DNA of 30,450 nt from Chara braunii (taxonomy: Eukaryota > Streptophyta > Charophyceae > Charales > Characeae), in assembly GCA_003427395.1 (NCBI GenBank), contig BFEA01000030.1, positions 2,841,679-2,872,128 of the forward strand, read 5' to 3'. Under the pieces are notes generated by a model. It worked only from the letters and a program-made list of their open reading frames with translations, did no database searches and was not told the origin of the DNA. Position 1 is the first letter of the stretch; every line of letters begins with the position of its first letter. Shown piece after piece: positions 1-10,140 of the stretch. The position numbers and the translations under genes are program-made.

Positions 1-61
1 AAAAAAAAAAAAAAAAGGAAAAAAAAAGACGTCGAATGAAAAAAAAAGAGGTCTGTCCTTC

Positions 62-321
62 CGGATATTTATTAAAATTTGGAGCGATAAAGGACAAAGA
101 AGATGAGCCTATTAAAATTGCAGTATTATTTATTTTTTCAAGTTTTTTGTTTTAAATCTGGATGATTTATTCATGTGTGGCCGCTGCGCAAGAACGACAC
201 GCATATGCATGAAGAAATCATCCAGATTTTAAACAAAAAACTTGAAAAAATAAATAATAATGCAATTTTAATAGGCTAATCTTCTTTGTCCTTTATCGCT
301 CCAAATTTTAATAAATATCCG
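62..321. repeat. Long foldback inverted repeat (MITE-like)
   Basis: Two arms, 62-175 and 208-321, are reverse complements over 114 bp with four mismatches by my reading (about 96% identity), separated by a 32-bp spacer (176-207). The arms are AT-rich and contain no open reading frame of note. A transcript in either direction would fold into a long hairpin, a known source of small RNAs. I see no clear target-site duplication, so calling it a transposon (a foldback or MITE type) is inference; it may also be a simple inverted duplication. Confidence 0.9.
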
Positions 322-360
322 ATGGCGTGGAGAAGCACAATTTTGGCGGAAATCGAACGA

Positions 361-710
361 TGATGGCGGGAGTTGCAAATCAAAAAAGACAAACGAAACA
401 ATTACTGTATAATGGAGGGAAAAAACAGATGATGGCAGAAGCGATATAGAAACAAGAGAAAAACGAAATAGTGGCGGGAGTCCCGCAATAATGGCCGAAG
501 TAGAACCGTGATGGCAGGAGTCCCGCAATAATGGCTGGAGTCCCGCAGTAATGGTGGGAGTAGAAAGATGAAGGCAAGAGAGAGTCCCGCAATAATGGTG
601 GGAGAGTCCCACAATAATGGCGGGAGTGGAACCGTGATGGCGGGAGTAGAAAGATGAAGGCAAGAGAGAGTGCAAAAGGAAGAGGAAAAGAAAAAGATGG
701 CGGGAGTGGG
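361..710. repeat. Degenerate repeat built on ATGGCGGGAGT / GAGTCCCGCAATAATGG
   Basis: The stretch is made of imperfect copies of two short modules: ATGGCGGGAGT with variants, and GAGTCCCGCAATAATGG. They are mixed with the block GTAGAAAGATGAAGGCAAGA, which appears twice (about 560 and 645). The junction GCGGGAGTCCCGC is nearly palindromic. Open frames on either strand here are by-products of the repeat and encode low-complexity protein, so I do not call them genes. Confidence 0.75.
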
Positions 711-1164
711 GAAAAAAAAACAGGGAAGAAAAAAAGTAGGAAAAGAAAAAAGTTACCAGGTAGGCTACCAGTCGGGCCACTCGGGACTCCTCGTTTTCCT
801 AGGCGGCCTGACCTCGAAAGGACAAGGGAAGGTCTTAGCACCAAAAAAAAATAAAAATAAAAATGAAAAAAAACTATATGATGCAGAAAAATAACCTGAG
901 CAACTTTTGCGTCAGGGTCACATCGAAACTCTGTACCAAATTAAAAAAAAAAATCAAATAACAAATATAATTCAAAAAATATGTACACTTTTTAATGACC
1001 TTTTATCAGTTTATTTTTGGCCCGGTCGGGCAAGTGGTCCCGGGCCACCCTGGCAGCCTTAAAAAAAGAGCGAAAAAAACTAATATTGGGCGAATAGACA
1101 GATTATGAGGCTAATCAAATAATAATAATAGTAAAATAATAATAATAGTAAAATAATAATAAGA
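711..1164. other. A-rich spacer, no gene seen
   Basis: This holds A-rich simple sequence (runs of A at 713-720, 842-850 and 943-951; AAT/AATAGT-like repeats at 1118-1160) and two GC-rich patches at about 750-835 and 1018-1062. Nothing supports a gene; the short frames are Lys/Arg-rich products of A-rich DNA. Confidence 0.6.
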
Positions 1165-1250
1165 GAAAACGTAATAACAGCGGGAGTCCCAAAATAATTG
1201 TGGGAATGGAACGATGATGGCCGGAGTGGAAAGCCGAAGGCGAGTACAAC
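1165..1250. repeat. Outlying copy of the GGCGGGAGT-type repeat
   Basis: The same modules as at 361-710 recur here in the same order: GCGGGAGTCCCAAAATAATTG, then TGGAACGATGATGGCCGGAGTGG, then AAGCCGAAGGCGAG. The copy sits between A-rich DNA and the LINE 3' end. It shows that the repeat block was once more extensive or was split by later insertions. Confidence 0.6.
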
Positions 1251-1324
1251 AAAAAAAAGGAAAAAAAAAAAAGAAAAAAGAAAAAAAAGATGCGTAGCGA
1301 TTGGCCTCGATATTTCACTATCTG

Positions 1325-1339
1325 TTTTTTTTTTTTTTT
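1325..1339 (-). other. Poly(A) tail marking the LINE 3' end
   Basis: Fifteen consecutive T on the plus strand form an A15 tail on the coding strand, about 130 bp beyond the last readable LINE coding sequence. A pyrimidine-rich stretch follows to about 1380. An A-rich stretch of the opposite sense at 1250-1290 lies just outside it. Confidence 0.6.
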
Positions 1340-1471
1340 CCCTCTTTTTCTTTAACTTCTTGTTCTCATTCTCTTTCTCTAAGAGGCCGAAGAAGGGTTG
1401 TCCATGTCCAATCCAGCGGGTCCAAAGCCAGATGATGGATCAGAGAGCCAGGTTGGAAGGCTATGTATTGT

Positions 1472-2301
1472 TCATTTTCCTCGAGCACTCTGATTCTGAA
1501 CAACCATTCTTTGTGGCATTCGATGGTTACATCCTAATTGTTTTTTTGGATTGTGTTGTCCCGTCGTACTTGGAAAATGTTTACTGCCACTGTTCCATCC
1601 TGGGAGCAGCAGGCCACCCTGCCTATTTCTCCTTGTCTCCCCCTCACTGCCACCCAGTCCGATTCTCGCAGGGTAGGGCCTTTGTGAAGGATTCTCCACC
1701 AATGTAGGGGGATCCTTTCCACAATCGCCTCTAGGGCTTCCTGTGGCCGGTGGCAGTACCTCAGTCGTTCCCGTAGCTGGTCGGGACCTATCCTGTTTTT
1801 TTTCTCCGTGTCCCATATGTCTTTTACTCTCGTTATCCCTCATTTGATCCATCCTTACCAAGGAGAGTCCATGCAATGAAGTGTTTGTCCCCTTGAGTCT
1901 ACCACCCATCTGTTGCGAAAAATGGGTTGCCTTGCTACTTCTTCCCATCTGTTCGGTGTGTTTTTATCCGACAGAGGGAGACTCCTCCATGTTTTAAGGA
2001 TGGAGGGCCAGGACGGGTCATTGCGCAGATCCGCCCTTGCTGCTTGTCTGGGGGTGTGCTGGTCGGAGTCCCGTTGCACCTGATTTGTTCTTGGGATGGA
2101 CCAATCCCTGTTTTCCAACCACATCCTCGGGTCACTCCCTTCCAGTGTTTGGGGTGCCAGTCGGGATATTTGTTCTAGGGCTAACCCTTTCCAGGGGATA
2201 TCGGGATTAAGGATCAGGCGTTCAATCCATTGTATTGCCAGTGCCTTGGTCTGTACTAGTGGGTCAATTATGCCCAGACCCCCTTTGTTTTTGAATTCCA
2301 C
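1472..2301 (-). pseudogene. LINE ORF2 C-terminal region
   Basis: This is the part of LINE ORF2 that follows the reverse transcriptase. The first block (2301-1855) opens with the motif GGLGIIDP, which in plant L1-like ORF2 proteins follows the thumb and FLWxG region. It continues with Trp-rich sequence (IQWIERLILNPDIPW). Reading then moves to other frames (1948-1472 and 1722-1534, the latter containing PLHWWRILHKGPTL), so at least two frameshifts are present. No Cys-rich zinc knuckle is visible at the end. Assignment rests on the GGLGIIDP motif and on collinearity with the RT upstream. Confidence 0.75.
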
Positions 2302-2414
2302 GCCACTTGACTAATCACGTTATGTTTCTCGTGGTCACCCCTCCACAGGAAGACTGTTATCTGCCGCTTTAGAGGACGCAGGGCGTGCTTGTCTAATGCC
2401 CAGATTGCGGACTT

Positions 2415-3760
2415 TTACCATAGCAAGACCAGCACTACATTATTGATTATTAGGAAGCGTCCAAACACTGAGGTGTGTTTATTTTTCCTGAGTGCCATTT
2501 TTGCGAGAGGCGGGTCTGTTAGCCATTCGTTGTTGATGGATGACCTACCCTCCGCCGTTATTGATATTCCCAGCACTCTGATAGGTGCTACCCTCGGGAG
2601 CCATTTAAGTTTGGGTTGTTCTGGAGGTCCCACTCCCTGATGGTGGATCCACCACCCTTGGGTTTTGTTTCCCCAGTTCACTCTCATGTCTGACAGTTTG
2701 CAGAATCGGTTCATCATGTGTTGCACCTCCTCCATTGATTCCTTGGAGGCGTCCACCATTAGGGTCAAGTCGTCTGCAAACAATGAGCAGATCGGGATAG
2801 TTTCCTTGGGGATTGCAGTTACTTGGATTCTTCTGGTATCCTTGTGAGTTATCAGATTAGTAGCCAGTGCTTCGGATCCATGATTATTACAAAAAGGTAA
2901 GGGGTTATGGCGTCCCCCTGTCTAACCGGTCTTTGAAGGTTGATGGGGGGGGGCAGGTTGCCATTTACTATAACCCTGGTTGTTGCACTAAAATGCAGAA
3001 TCTTTATCCATCGCCTAAAGTCTGGTCCAAAGTTGAGCTTTTCCAGACACTTATCTAGAAAAACCCAGTCCACGTGATCGTATGTTTTTTCGAAGTCAAT
3101 GAAGATGATTGCTGCATTATTTTCTGATTGTCTGGATAGTTTAATCATCTCGTTTACTAAGAGGATGTTATCTTGGATGTTCCTGGCTTATATAAAACCC
3201 GTTTGGTCTGGGTGGATGATGTCTGACATTATTGGGGCCATACGATTGGCCAATGCTTTTGCCATCATATTGTAGACCACTGTAAGCAGGGTGATTGGCC
3301 TGTAATTTCCGATATTAGTTCTGTCCCCTTTTTTGTATAGGAGTGTCAACACTCCTTGCCCCACCAACTCCCCGGTTTGTCCTGAGGCCCACGCCTCCTG
3401 GTAATATTTCATGGGATCTAGTGATATGGTTGGCCACATTGACACCCAGAATTCTTTAGGTAGACCATCTATACCCATAGTTTTTTCGTCTTCCATTTGT
3501 GTTAATGTTGTCCATACTTCCTCCTTTGATAAGGGTTTATCTAAAGTATCTCTTTGCTGTTCCGTAAGAGTTTTATTGAGCGCTCGTAGGAAGTCGTCGA
3601 TTTCCTCTATTCTCTGAGCGGTCCGCTGATTCCCACACTCTGATGTGAATAAGGTTTGATAGAACTCCCTTGCTATTTTTGTGCAGGCGGCTATGGACGT
3701 GTGCAGAGGACCTTGCTTCTCTTTGGGGTCCTCTAAAGCTTCGATTACCGTTCTTCATGA
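2415..3760 (-). pseudogene. LINE reverse transcriptase
   Basis: This is the polymerase that copies LINE RNA into DNA at the target nick. Recognisable motifs in order are: KTMGIDGLPKEFW and LLYKKGD with NYRPITLL (about 3490-3240); QTGFI (about 3190-3205); IDFEKTYDHVDW, carrying the first catalytic Asp (3095-3097); RPVRQGD with TPYLFVI; and the FADD box (2769-2780), carrying the catalytic Asp pair. FLWRGDHEKH follows at about 2320-2350. The frame is open without an ATG from about 3760 down to a TAA at 3188-3190 and resumes in the same frame. It shifts near 2870, so FADD lies in another frame, and stops at 2415. The catalytic residues are kept although the frame is broken, so inactivation looks fairly recent. 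Confidence 0.92.
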
Positions 3761-4960
3761 TTAGTCTTGGCCATGGCAAAGAACCTTGCATCCATGACCC
3801 CTTCCATATTGTGTTTGGAGAGTCTACCTCGAATCCTCACGCCTTGCCATCTATATTCCATATAGTCTACAAGGCGGACCTCTATAGCCTGGATGGTTCT
3901 GGCAAGTTCCTCTTGATGGTCCTCTGACTCAGTTTCCTGTTGTTGCATGTGTAGCAGTTGATGCTGTAGGTTTGATTCTTCAGTGTGGCGACGTGTTGCG
4001 AGGAGCTTTGAGTATTCATTGCACTTGCGGCCCAGGAAAGCCAAACCGTTGTTGAACCATACTGTTTTGTCTTGGAATCGGCCTTTTTGTTCCTGCCAGA
4101 AGGACCATACCTCATCGAGGTAGGTCCTGAAGCGATCGATAGTCATGAGGGATGTTTTTATCTTGTAGAACCCACTACCCCGATCCGGTTTTTTTCTGAA
4201 GGAGAAGATCGCCACGCACATCGCGTGATCCAGACCCGGGTAGGGGCTGCGAGGGAAGATCTCAGCTAACTGAAGAGCCCCTTGAAGCTCCTCTGAGATA
4301 AGTATTAGATCTATTCGGGATTTAGATGCCTTTTCTATGTTGTTCTTACGAAAACAGGTGAATCGACGGTCAGCGGGGAATTGCCTGCGAAAGGTATCGA
4401 AGAGGTTGAGAGATTGAGACAGTTCCGCAATAAGCCTCTCGTCGTTCTCGACACAGATTGGGCAAGGAGCGGGGATTTTCCATCTGTCCAGCCATCGGTC
4501 TTGCGTTGCGTTAAAGTCCCCTACCAAAATCGTGGGAATGCCTACCGGTAGCCTAAGGTTTAAGGGACTCAAAAAAGGTTTGACGCACCATCGGTTCATT
4601 GGGGGCATATACATTTAAGATGCTTACCACTTCGAGTTCCAACATTGCCAGTAGATAGATCCACCGACCCTCTTCTTGGTCTGCATCTCAATTGAGTATC
4701 TCTACTTTGGAACCCGGCGGGAGCCATATAGCTACTCCCCCGCTTCCGGGGCGCGGGGCGTGGGCCCAAAAGGCTTGATGCGGCCATAGCTCTTTATGTT
4801 TGTGGTTGTGATCTGGGTTGTCCATGAGGTGGGTTTCCTGTAGGCATATGACGCCCGGCCAGTCCCTCCCCTCAACACCTTTCAACTGATCCATTATTGT
4901 TTGTCTTTTAGGGGCTTTGCAGAGGCAAGCCCATTTACGTTTAATGAGCGAAGGTCAAGG
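3761..4960 (-). pseudogene. LINE AP-type endonuclease domain
   Basis: This is the nuclease that nicks target DNA for target-primed reverse transcription. It starts near SLNVNGL (about 4945), then ICLQETHL (catalytic Glu, about 4840), GDFNATQD (Asp and Asn, about 4505-4525), SRIDLILIS (Asp, about 4300) and GLDHAM (His at 4225-4227). All the expected active-site residues of the exonuclease-endonuclease-phosphatase fold are visible. The domain is split by a frameshift near 4900, a TGA at 4688-4690 and another frameshift close to the A6 run at 4570-4575. The largest intact piece is 289 codons (4614-3745). Its C-terminal half is the charged, Gln-rich linker between endonuclease and RT. Confidence 0.92.
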
Positions 4961-5061
4961 TCAGCTTGTCGTTTGTACTGTTTTCAATTTCTGTCTTTGC
5001 CATACAAAGCGTCAACCACGTTCATCCCTTATTGTTAGTTGCGTTGACCGTCTCCCCGTTT

Positions 5062-5805
5062 TTATAACGGTAGCCATTTCTCCGTGTCCAAGAGGTTACC
5101 TTTCTGCAGTATACCTTTCCTGAGAATTTTCACCAGAAAGTCCCCTATTTCTTTTGAAGACCAAAGATCGCCTGCCTTTATTTTTAAAAGTTGCAGCTCC
5201 TTAAGTCCCTCGTGATCTAACCATTGTAGCTCATCAGACTTCCGCAGGTCGTATCGTAGGTATATATCTTTGGTCCCGAGTCTCAGATCCTCATGCCCAC
5301 GGGTGAGCACCAGGGCCACGCAGGCCCCTGTCAGGAGCCGACTCTGAATCAATTGGCGGATGTCCACCTTCCCGAGCACCAGGCTTCCGGCCCAGGATGT
5401 CAATGAGAGAAATACTGTCGAACAACCCTGGAGGGAGACTTCCTCGTGCGTAGTTGTGACGCCCAACCTCACGCCCAACGCGACTTCCTGTTTTCGGAGT
5501 GTTAGGGGGCCTGGAAGCGCGAAGAGGGGTGTGCCAAGGATTTTTGGAAAGTGGGGGTGGAGTTCCAGGTCGGAACTGGAATCTCCTGTGTCAAGTTTCA
5601 GGGGTAGAAGTGCAATTGGTTTCTCTAGCTCAGAGTTGGGGTGGGCGCCGTTCCCACAGCCAGAGCCGGGGAAGAGCCGGGTGCGCGAACGGGGTGTTGC
5701 GGGCGTCGCTGTGGGAATGCTCGTACCTCTGTCGTCCGACGCAGAACTCAGAGTCAGAGTCTGATGAGGAGGACTTGTTGTCGTCGGATCTGTTCCCTTT
5801 CCCAA
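5062..5805 (-). CDS. Unidentified ORF upstream of the LINE endonuclease
   Basis: An open frame of 247 codons lies on the same strand as the LINE, about 100 bp upstream of the start of its endonuclease. The N-terminal third is Pro/Ser/Thr-rich; the C-terminal part is charged and possibly helical (for example DELQWLDHEGLKELQLLKIK). I see no CCHC zinc knuckle, RRM or esterase motif that would mark a known LINE ORF1 type. By position it is most likely LINE ORF1 or the 5' part of a single long ORF. The Met at 5805 is only the first available start. A chance open frame in a GC-rich stretch cannot be excluded. Confidence 0.45.
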   Translation of the reverse strand: MGKGTDPTTTSPPHQTLTLSSASDDRGTSIPTATPATPRSRTRLFPGSGCGNGAHPNSELEKPIALLPLKLDTGDSSSDLELHPHFPKILGTPLFALPGPLTLRKQEVALGVRLGVTTTHEEVSLQGCSTVFLSLTSWAGSLVLGKVDIRQLIQSRLLTGACVALVLTRGHEDLRLGTKDIYLRYDLRKSDELQWLDHEGLKELQLLKIKAGDLWSSKEIGDFLVKILRKGILQKGNLLDTEKWLPL

Positions 5806-6532
5806 TATGTCCTATACTCGGGATCTCTCAGACTTTCACGGTCGGTGATCCAAAAAGGAGTTTCGACCGCCATATCCGGATCAATGGGAGTCACTCACCC
5901 ACATCGCTCCTACGTGGCGGGATCGCAACCAGCCCTTGCATGCGTGCGTGTAGATAGCGAATCCGTTGACGAATTGCTGTCTTCCCCGCGCGTACGCACT
6001 GGCCAACTAGTTAAGTCCTAAGCTACGCATCCTGATGGCGGAATAATCTATTGGCGCTTGGTCCGATTGGGCATGCAACCCCGTTTCCAGAACAGCCCCT
6101 CCCTGGTTATACGCGTATGCATCAGAGGAAAGAGGGCATCAAACATTCGAAGAACAGACATATATTCCCCACAATTCTCGTAATTCTTACACGAACACAA
6201 GTGATTGGGCTAATGGTGAGCGCACCAACCCGATCTGCGAGAATTCCAACTCATAAATCGATACACGCGCTGTGATGCCGAAATGTCGAAAAAGCGACAA
6301 AGTTAAGACCACACTAATCTACTGATCACAACAAAATGAAAAAGCAAAGACAAATTGCGAGAAAGGATGCGAGATCCTTCGTCACCATATATACATACAT
6401 GCATTCCAAGAAAGAGATCTGAGAAGATTCACACTGGAAATCCGAAAAATGCCGCAACAAAATTGGCCAACGTTGGAATCAAAATTTATATAGGAAGGAG
6501 GGAGGGAAGGACACTGTTCCACCATATCCCTC

Positions 6533-6533
<1 letters not shown>
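5806..6533. other. Non-coding, no gene seen
   Basis: This mixed-composition DNA lies between the LINE 5' side and the CT microsatellite. It probably includes the LINE 5' end, whose boundary I cannot place. No motif, RNA gene or repeat was recognised. Confidence 0.5.
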
Positions 6534-6605
<72 letters not shown>

Positions 6606-6606
6606 N

Positions 6607-6677
<71 letters not shown>
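6534..6677. repeat. (CT)n microsatellite, about 72 units
   Basis: An almost pure CT dinucleotide tract of about 144 bp has one ambiguous base at 6606. The long Leu/Ser and Arg/Glu frames across it are artefacts of the repeat. Confidence 0.98.
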
Positions 6678-6682
<5 letters not shown>

Positions 6683-7982
6683 GGGCAGTTCGTCGCCGCG
6701 CTGTCGTGCCAATGCCCTTACAAGGGTATTTGGCGTGTTTTCTGCAAGTCACGCAAGTGCAGCCTCGCCCGCTTGACGGCGTGCGCGCGAGAGGAAGCAT
6801 AGGTCCTCGTCAGGGTAAGTGGCGCGCGGGATATTGATGGCGAGGCGCAGCTATGCGCTACCTGAGCGTATGAGGCGCCATGGACCAGCGGGACGCGCCA
6901 CGCTTATTTATATTTGATGTTAAAATTATTGTTGCATTAATTTTTTGAAGGCGTCGGCATTTTTTTTGTAGTCCGGACCTGACGCCGGGCTCAATGGTCG
7001 TCACGGCGGTCAAGGACGTTGAGCGCGCGCCTCCCTGCAGTGGACTTACGTGTGCGGGGCAAAAATCTATTTTTGAAGCGCAGGCCAGGGAGTTCATCAT
7101 GCCTACGGGCCGGTGGAAAAGCAGGCCGCGAGGCGGAAAAGAAGTCCGCATGGCGGAGGCCGTTGAGGGTATTTGGTCGGCTACCAATTATCGGTTGCAA
7201 GGGTGAGTGTGGGCACGCCCACTGAGACCAGCGGGCTGTGTATTCGGCCCCGACAGGGGCTCGAGGGGCTACGCCAGAAGGTCGCGGTCCCCCATGCTGT
7301 GGTCTGGGTATGCTACACACCGTGGCGGATCGTGTTGGGTTGAGGTTCCACTGCGTTCAGGTTGTGGGCTGTGAAGGCTACTGCCCTCTGTCTCTTGGGT
7401 TTCGCCCCCGTCGAGTTCTGTTGGTGGTGCCCGCGGCAACAGGCGCGTGTGGACCCAGGATGGAGGGGGGCTCCCCTTGGGCCCGCGTACACAGGTGGAG
7501 GCTTTCTGCCTGTCCCAGCGTAGCGGGTGTACTATGGATTGCAGTTATCACTGGCGGGCACTATCGGGCAGACCATTGTCAGGTCCCCTCCGGGGCTTCC
7601 TCAGGATGACGGGCGGTAAGGCAGCGGAGGGCGGAGGGGGCACTAGCAACAGGCGGAGCGGTCAAGAGGAAGGCAGTCAGTAAGGGAGGGGTCGGACCTT
7701 GTAGCACTCAGGGTAGAAAGAAACAGACGGGCGCTGCGCTAGAAGCTGGCGAGCGGGCGGAGGGGCTGGCCGGGCAGCGCAGCGCTGAGCAGGCAAATGA
7801 ACCCGGTCGCAAAGCGGTGCCGGGTGCGGGCAGCGTGAATACGTGCGATAGCGACAGTGGGTGGACGCTTGGCAGACAGGCGGAGGGGAACGACGGGCTG
7901 TGGGGAGGAGGCCAGCAAAAACTGGTCGAACCTGGAAGTGGATCCCGCCAGGTGTATTCACAATACCCGACATTCACAGTGG
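6678..7982. other. GC-rich region without a supported gene
   Basis: The sequence is GC-rich with several overlapping short open frames on both strands (for example 7238-7609 plus and 7708-8010 minus), which GC-rich DNA produces by chance. None shows a recognisable motif or codon pattern. An AT-rich patch lies at about 6900-6970. Confidence 0.5.
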
Positions 7983-8031
7983 GAAGAGCGCAGCGACGAG
8001 GGATGGACATGGCGGACTGGGAAAGTGATAG

Positions 8032-8061
8032 CTCGTCCGATTCTTGGTGAGTTCGGACGAG
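8032..8061. other. Hairpin 1 of the 8-kb family
   Basis: CTCGTCCGA (8032-8040) pairs perfectly with TCGGACGAG (8053-8061), a 9-bp stem with a 12-nt loop. Confidence 0.8.
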
Positions 8062-8212
8062 GGAAGACCCTAAATAGGGGTTCTCGGCTATTGCGAAGCT
8101 GACGGTACCAACGGTATGGGCGTTAGAGTAACGGAGTGTGAGTTAAAAGGGAAGAGTGCGGCGTTGAGGGATGTCGGGAGCTATGGCGGAAAGAAGAGGG
8201 AAAGGAGGAGTA

Positions 8213-8235
8213 ACTCATTCGATACTCGAATGGGT
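8213..8235. other. Hairpin 2 of the 8-kb family
   Basis: ACTCATTCGA (8213-8222) pairs with TCGAATGGGT (8226-8235), a 10-bp stem with one G-U-type wobble (8215 with 8233) and a 3-nt loop. Confidence 0.8.
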
Positions 8236-8385
8236 GGAGAGGTTAGTTTGACGTTTTTTAGGTAGGGCGAAGTGGAATATAATGTTAGTTCTGCCGAAGA
8301 GTTAGTAAGTTGGGAGTTAGAAGGCAAAGATGTGCGCGGAGGTATGGCGGGAGAGAAGAAGAAGGTGGGAACGATAAGTCTGAAT

Positions 8386-8415
8386 CTCGCTCGATCCTTG
8401 ATGGATTCGAGCAAG
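8386..8415. other. Hairpin 3 of the 8-kb family
   Basis: CTCGCTCGA (8386-8394) pairs with TCGAGCAAG (8407-8415), a 9-bp stem with one C-A mismatch and a 12-nt loop that resembles the loop of hairpin 1 (TCCTTGATGGAT against TTCTTGGTGAGT). Confidence 0.75.
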
Positions 8416-8610
8416 GTAGGATGCTAGACTAAGGTATTTGGGTCGGGCGAACCCGATTTTGGAGTTAGTTTTAGTGAAAAATTAGTATAGGAGTTAGTAG
8501 AAAAAAAAAAAAAAAACAGTGCGTCGGGAGATGGCGGGAGCAGATACGGGCCATGTCGCAGGCAGCAAAAACGACATCCCTCGGTCATCTCTTGACCAAT
8601 TTTGACGAGC

Positions 8611-9085
8611 TAGGATGATAAGGAGGGGTTTTGGGCCATTCCGAGTTTAATGGCCACGTCAGATTCTCGATTTAAGCCATGGTTTGGCGGGGTTTGAGCG
8701 GTAGGAGCTGCGCTTGAAGATAAACGTCAGAAGGAAAGTGTATTTTTCCCGTGTTTTAGCGGAAATAATCATTTTCTTTATATATATATATATATGTATA
8801 TTGCTATTTTCATCCCGTTGTCATATGTGAGGGAGAGAGGCATGATAGAAGTTGGGGAGGAGCAAGTACGTACCTAATCGGGCAGGACTACGAGGCAAGG
8901 AGCCGACGGTCGGGCTACGGTGGCAATTTGCGTAATGATCGATGACTATTCAGTGAACCAAACTAACAATGAGATTCAAGCTGAAAGGGAAGAGGACCGA
9001 TCAGATTGGAAACTGAGTGGTAAGTCGTAAGGCCGGCCTACATAACGGCACGTACGGGAAAGGATTGTGTACGTACGTTCCCAAA
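8611..9085. other. Non-coding, with a short TA tract
   Basis: No gene seen. A TA dinucleotide tract of about 22 bp lies at 8779-8801. Confidence 0.5.
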
Positions 9086-9142
9086 TGACTTCTGTGCAAG
9101 CTCCCCCTTGCTCTGCACACGGACGGTCTGCCCAGCTCGTGC
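9086..9142. repeat. TGTGCAAGCTCCC module, copy 1
   Basis: TGTGCAAGCTCCCCCTTG, then GCACAC, then TCTGCCCAGCTCG, matches 15650-15697 (copy 2) in order and spacing. Nothing else about the two loci is obviously similar. It could be a fragment of a shared LTR or another interspersed repeat. Confidence 0.45.
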
Positions 9143-10140
9143 CTGTGTGAAACTGTAGGTTTACAGACTCGTGATAGAATAGAGTAACCGCGGTAAGATA
9201 GTCATGTTCTACGAGGGTGAGTGATGGCTGGATACGGGGGGATAGAAGTGCGTAGGCAGGAGTGACAGAGTGGAGAAGAGAGAGTCAGAGGAGCCGCCTT
9301 TAGTGATCTGCGTGTACAGCCGGACAATTACAACGATGTCTGACTACAACTATGCCTTGACCACTGCTGTGTTTGGTTGCTGGTAAAGGTTGGATTGCTG
9401 GTGCGCCCTGTTCGTCCGTAGAACTGTCGCCTTTACAGTTGAGGTTGACATTGATGCTACCAGAACGGTGCTCCGGTGGAGAAGATGCTATCAGGAAGGT
9501 CGTCGCTGATGAGGCCAACGCCGTCCTACCAAGCCTAGCATTGAAGCTGTCATTACCAGTGCGGTGCTGTGTATTTTCGGGACTGCTCATTGTTGCACGC
9601 TTCTCTGTGGATGACTGGGCACTCCGCAAAGCTTCCTCTGCTGCAGAATCATTAGGTGAGCGAGGAGTGGAAAGGACTGAGGTAAGAGGTTGATGAGGGG
9701 GGGGGGGATGATCGAGAAGGGGGAAAACGGAGGACTTACCTGGCTGGCCGGAGCGACGTGTAGCTCTGCGTTTAGGTGTGTTGCGGCTGACCGGGTCTGG
9801 CCCGAAGGATCATTTGACTTGGCCTATCTTTGTCGGTGGGAGTAGTGCCTCCCTATCTCTCAACGTGGGTTGGCATGTTCGAACAGAACAATCGAGCCGA
9901 AGAGTAGTGCATGTGCTCCTACTCTGGTAGCAGATTCCTCCGAAGCCGCTCAACTTAGCAACTGAAGTAGCGGGGATTTGCTCCCCGGGCTTGTGACTTA
10001 CATGTAGGCCAGCATGCTACCGAACGAGGCAGCTACAGGCAAATCACGAGCTTGCCGGCTTGCGTATTGGCCGATGGGCTGCCATCACAGCGGTCTGGGT
10101 GTGTGAGGCAGTTATGGTCCAGGGACTGCTGGTGTTGTCA
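9143..10140. other. No supported gene
   Basis: Open frames of about 107-110 codons exist on both strands at 9300-9693, antiparallel to each other, with no recognisable motif. Within them a short imperfect duplication (GCTACCAGAACGGTGCT against CATTACCAGTGCGGTGCT) hints at repeat-derived sequence. A G run occurs at 9699-9708. Nothing else was recognised. Confidence 0.4.

Larger units (their letters stand above)
1325..5805 (-). mobile_element. Degenerate L1-type LINE (non-LTR retrotransposon)
   Basis: Read on the minus strand, the element runs from an unidentified upstream ORF (about 5805-5062) through an AP-type endonuclease (about 4960-4225) and a reverse transcriptase (about 3760-2415) to a C-terminal region (2301-1472). 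It ends in a run of 15 A on the coding strand (T at 1325-1339). That order is the usual one for plant L1-like LINEs. The coding region lies in different frames in successive blocks and carries in-frame stops at 4688, 3188 and 2415, so it is an inactive copy. The 5' boundary is not defined, and I could not find a target-site duplication. The length of about 4.5 kb suggests partial 5' loss. Confidence 0.9.
7983..8610. repeat. Degenerate tandem repeat (about 170-195 bp) carrying hairpins
   Basis: Four related units begin near 7983, 8153, 8325 and 8518. Each starts with a version of AGTGCGNCG...ATGGCGGGAG and is followed by an inverted repeat of the type CTCGNNCGA...TCGNNCGAG. The first three hairpins are 182 and 172 bp apart; a fourth, with a bulge, is at 8580-8609. 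The units are too diverged for simple recent duplication, yet the pairing is kept. A pure A run (8501-8516) lies between units 3 and 4. No protein reading is supported. Confidence 0.65.

Noticed and set aside
6479-6837. Long Leu/Ser and Arg/Glu open frames over the CT tract
   Set aside because: They are translations of a dinucleotide microsatellite.
9300-9693. Antiparallel frames of about 107 codons as genes
   Set aside because: Neither has a motif; mutual overlap on opposite strands is typical of chance open frames.
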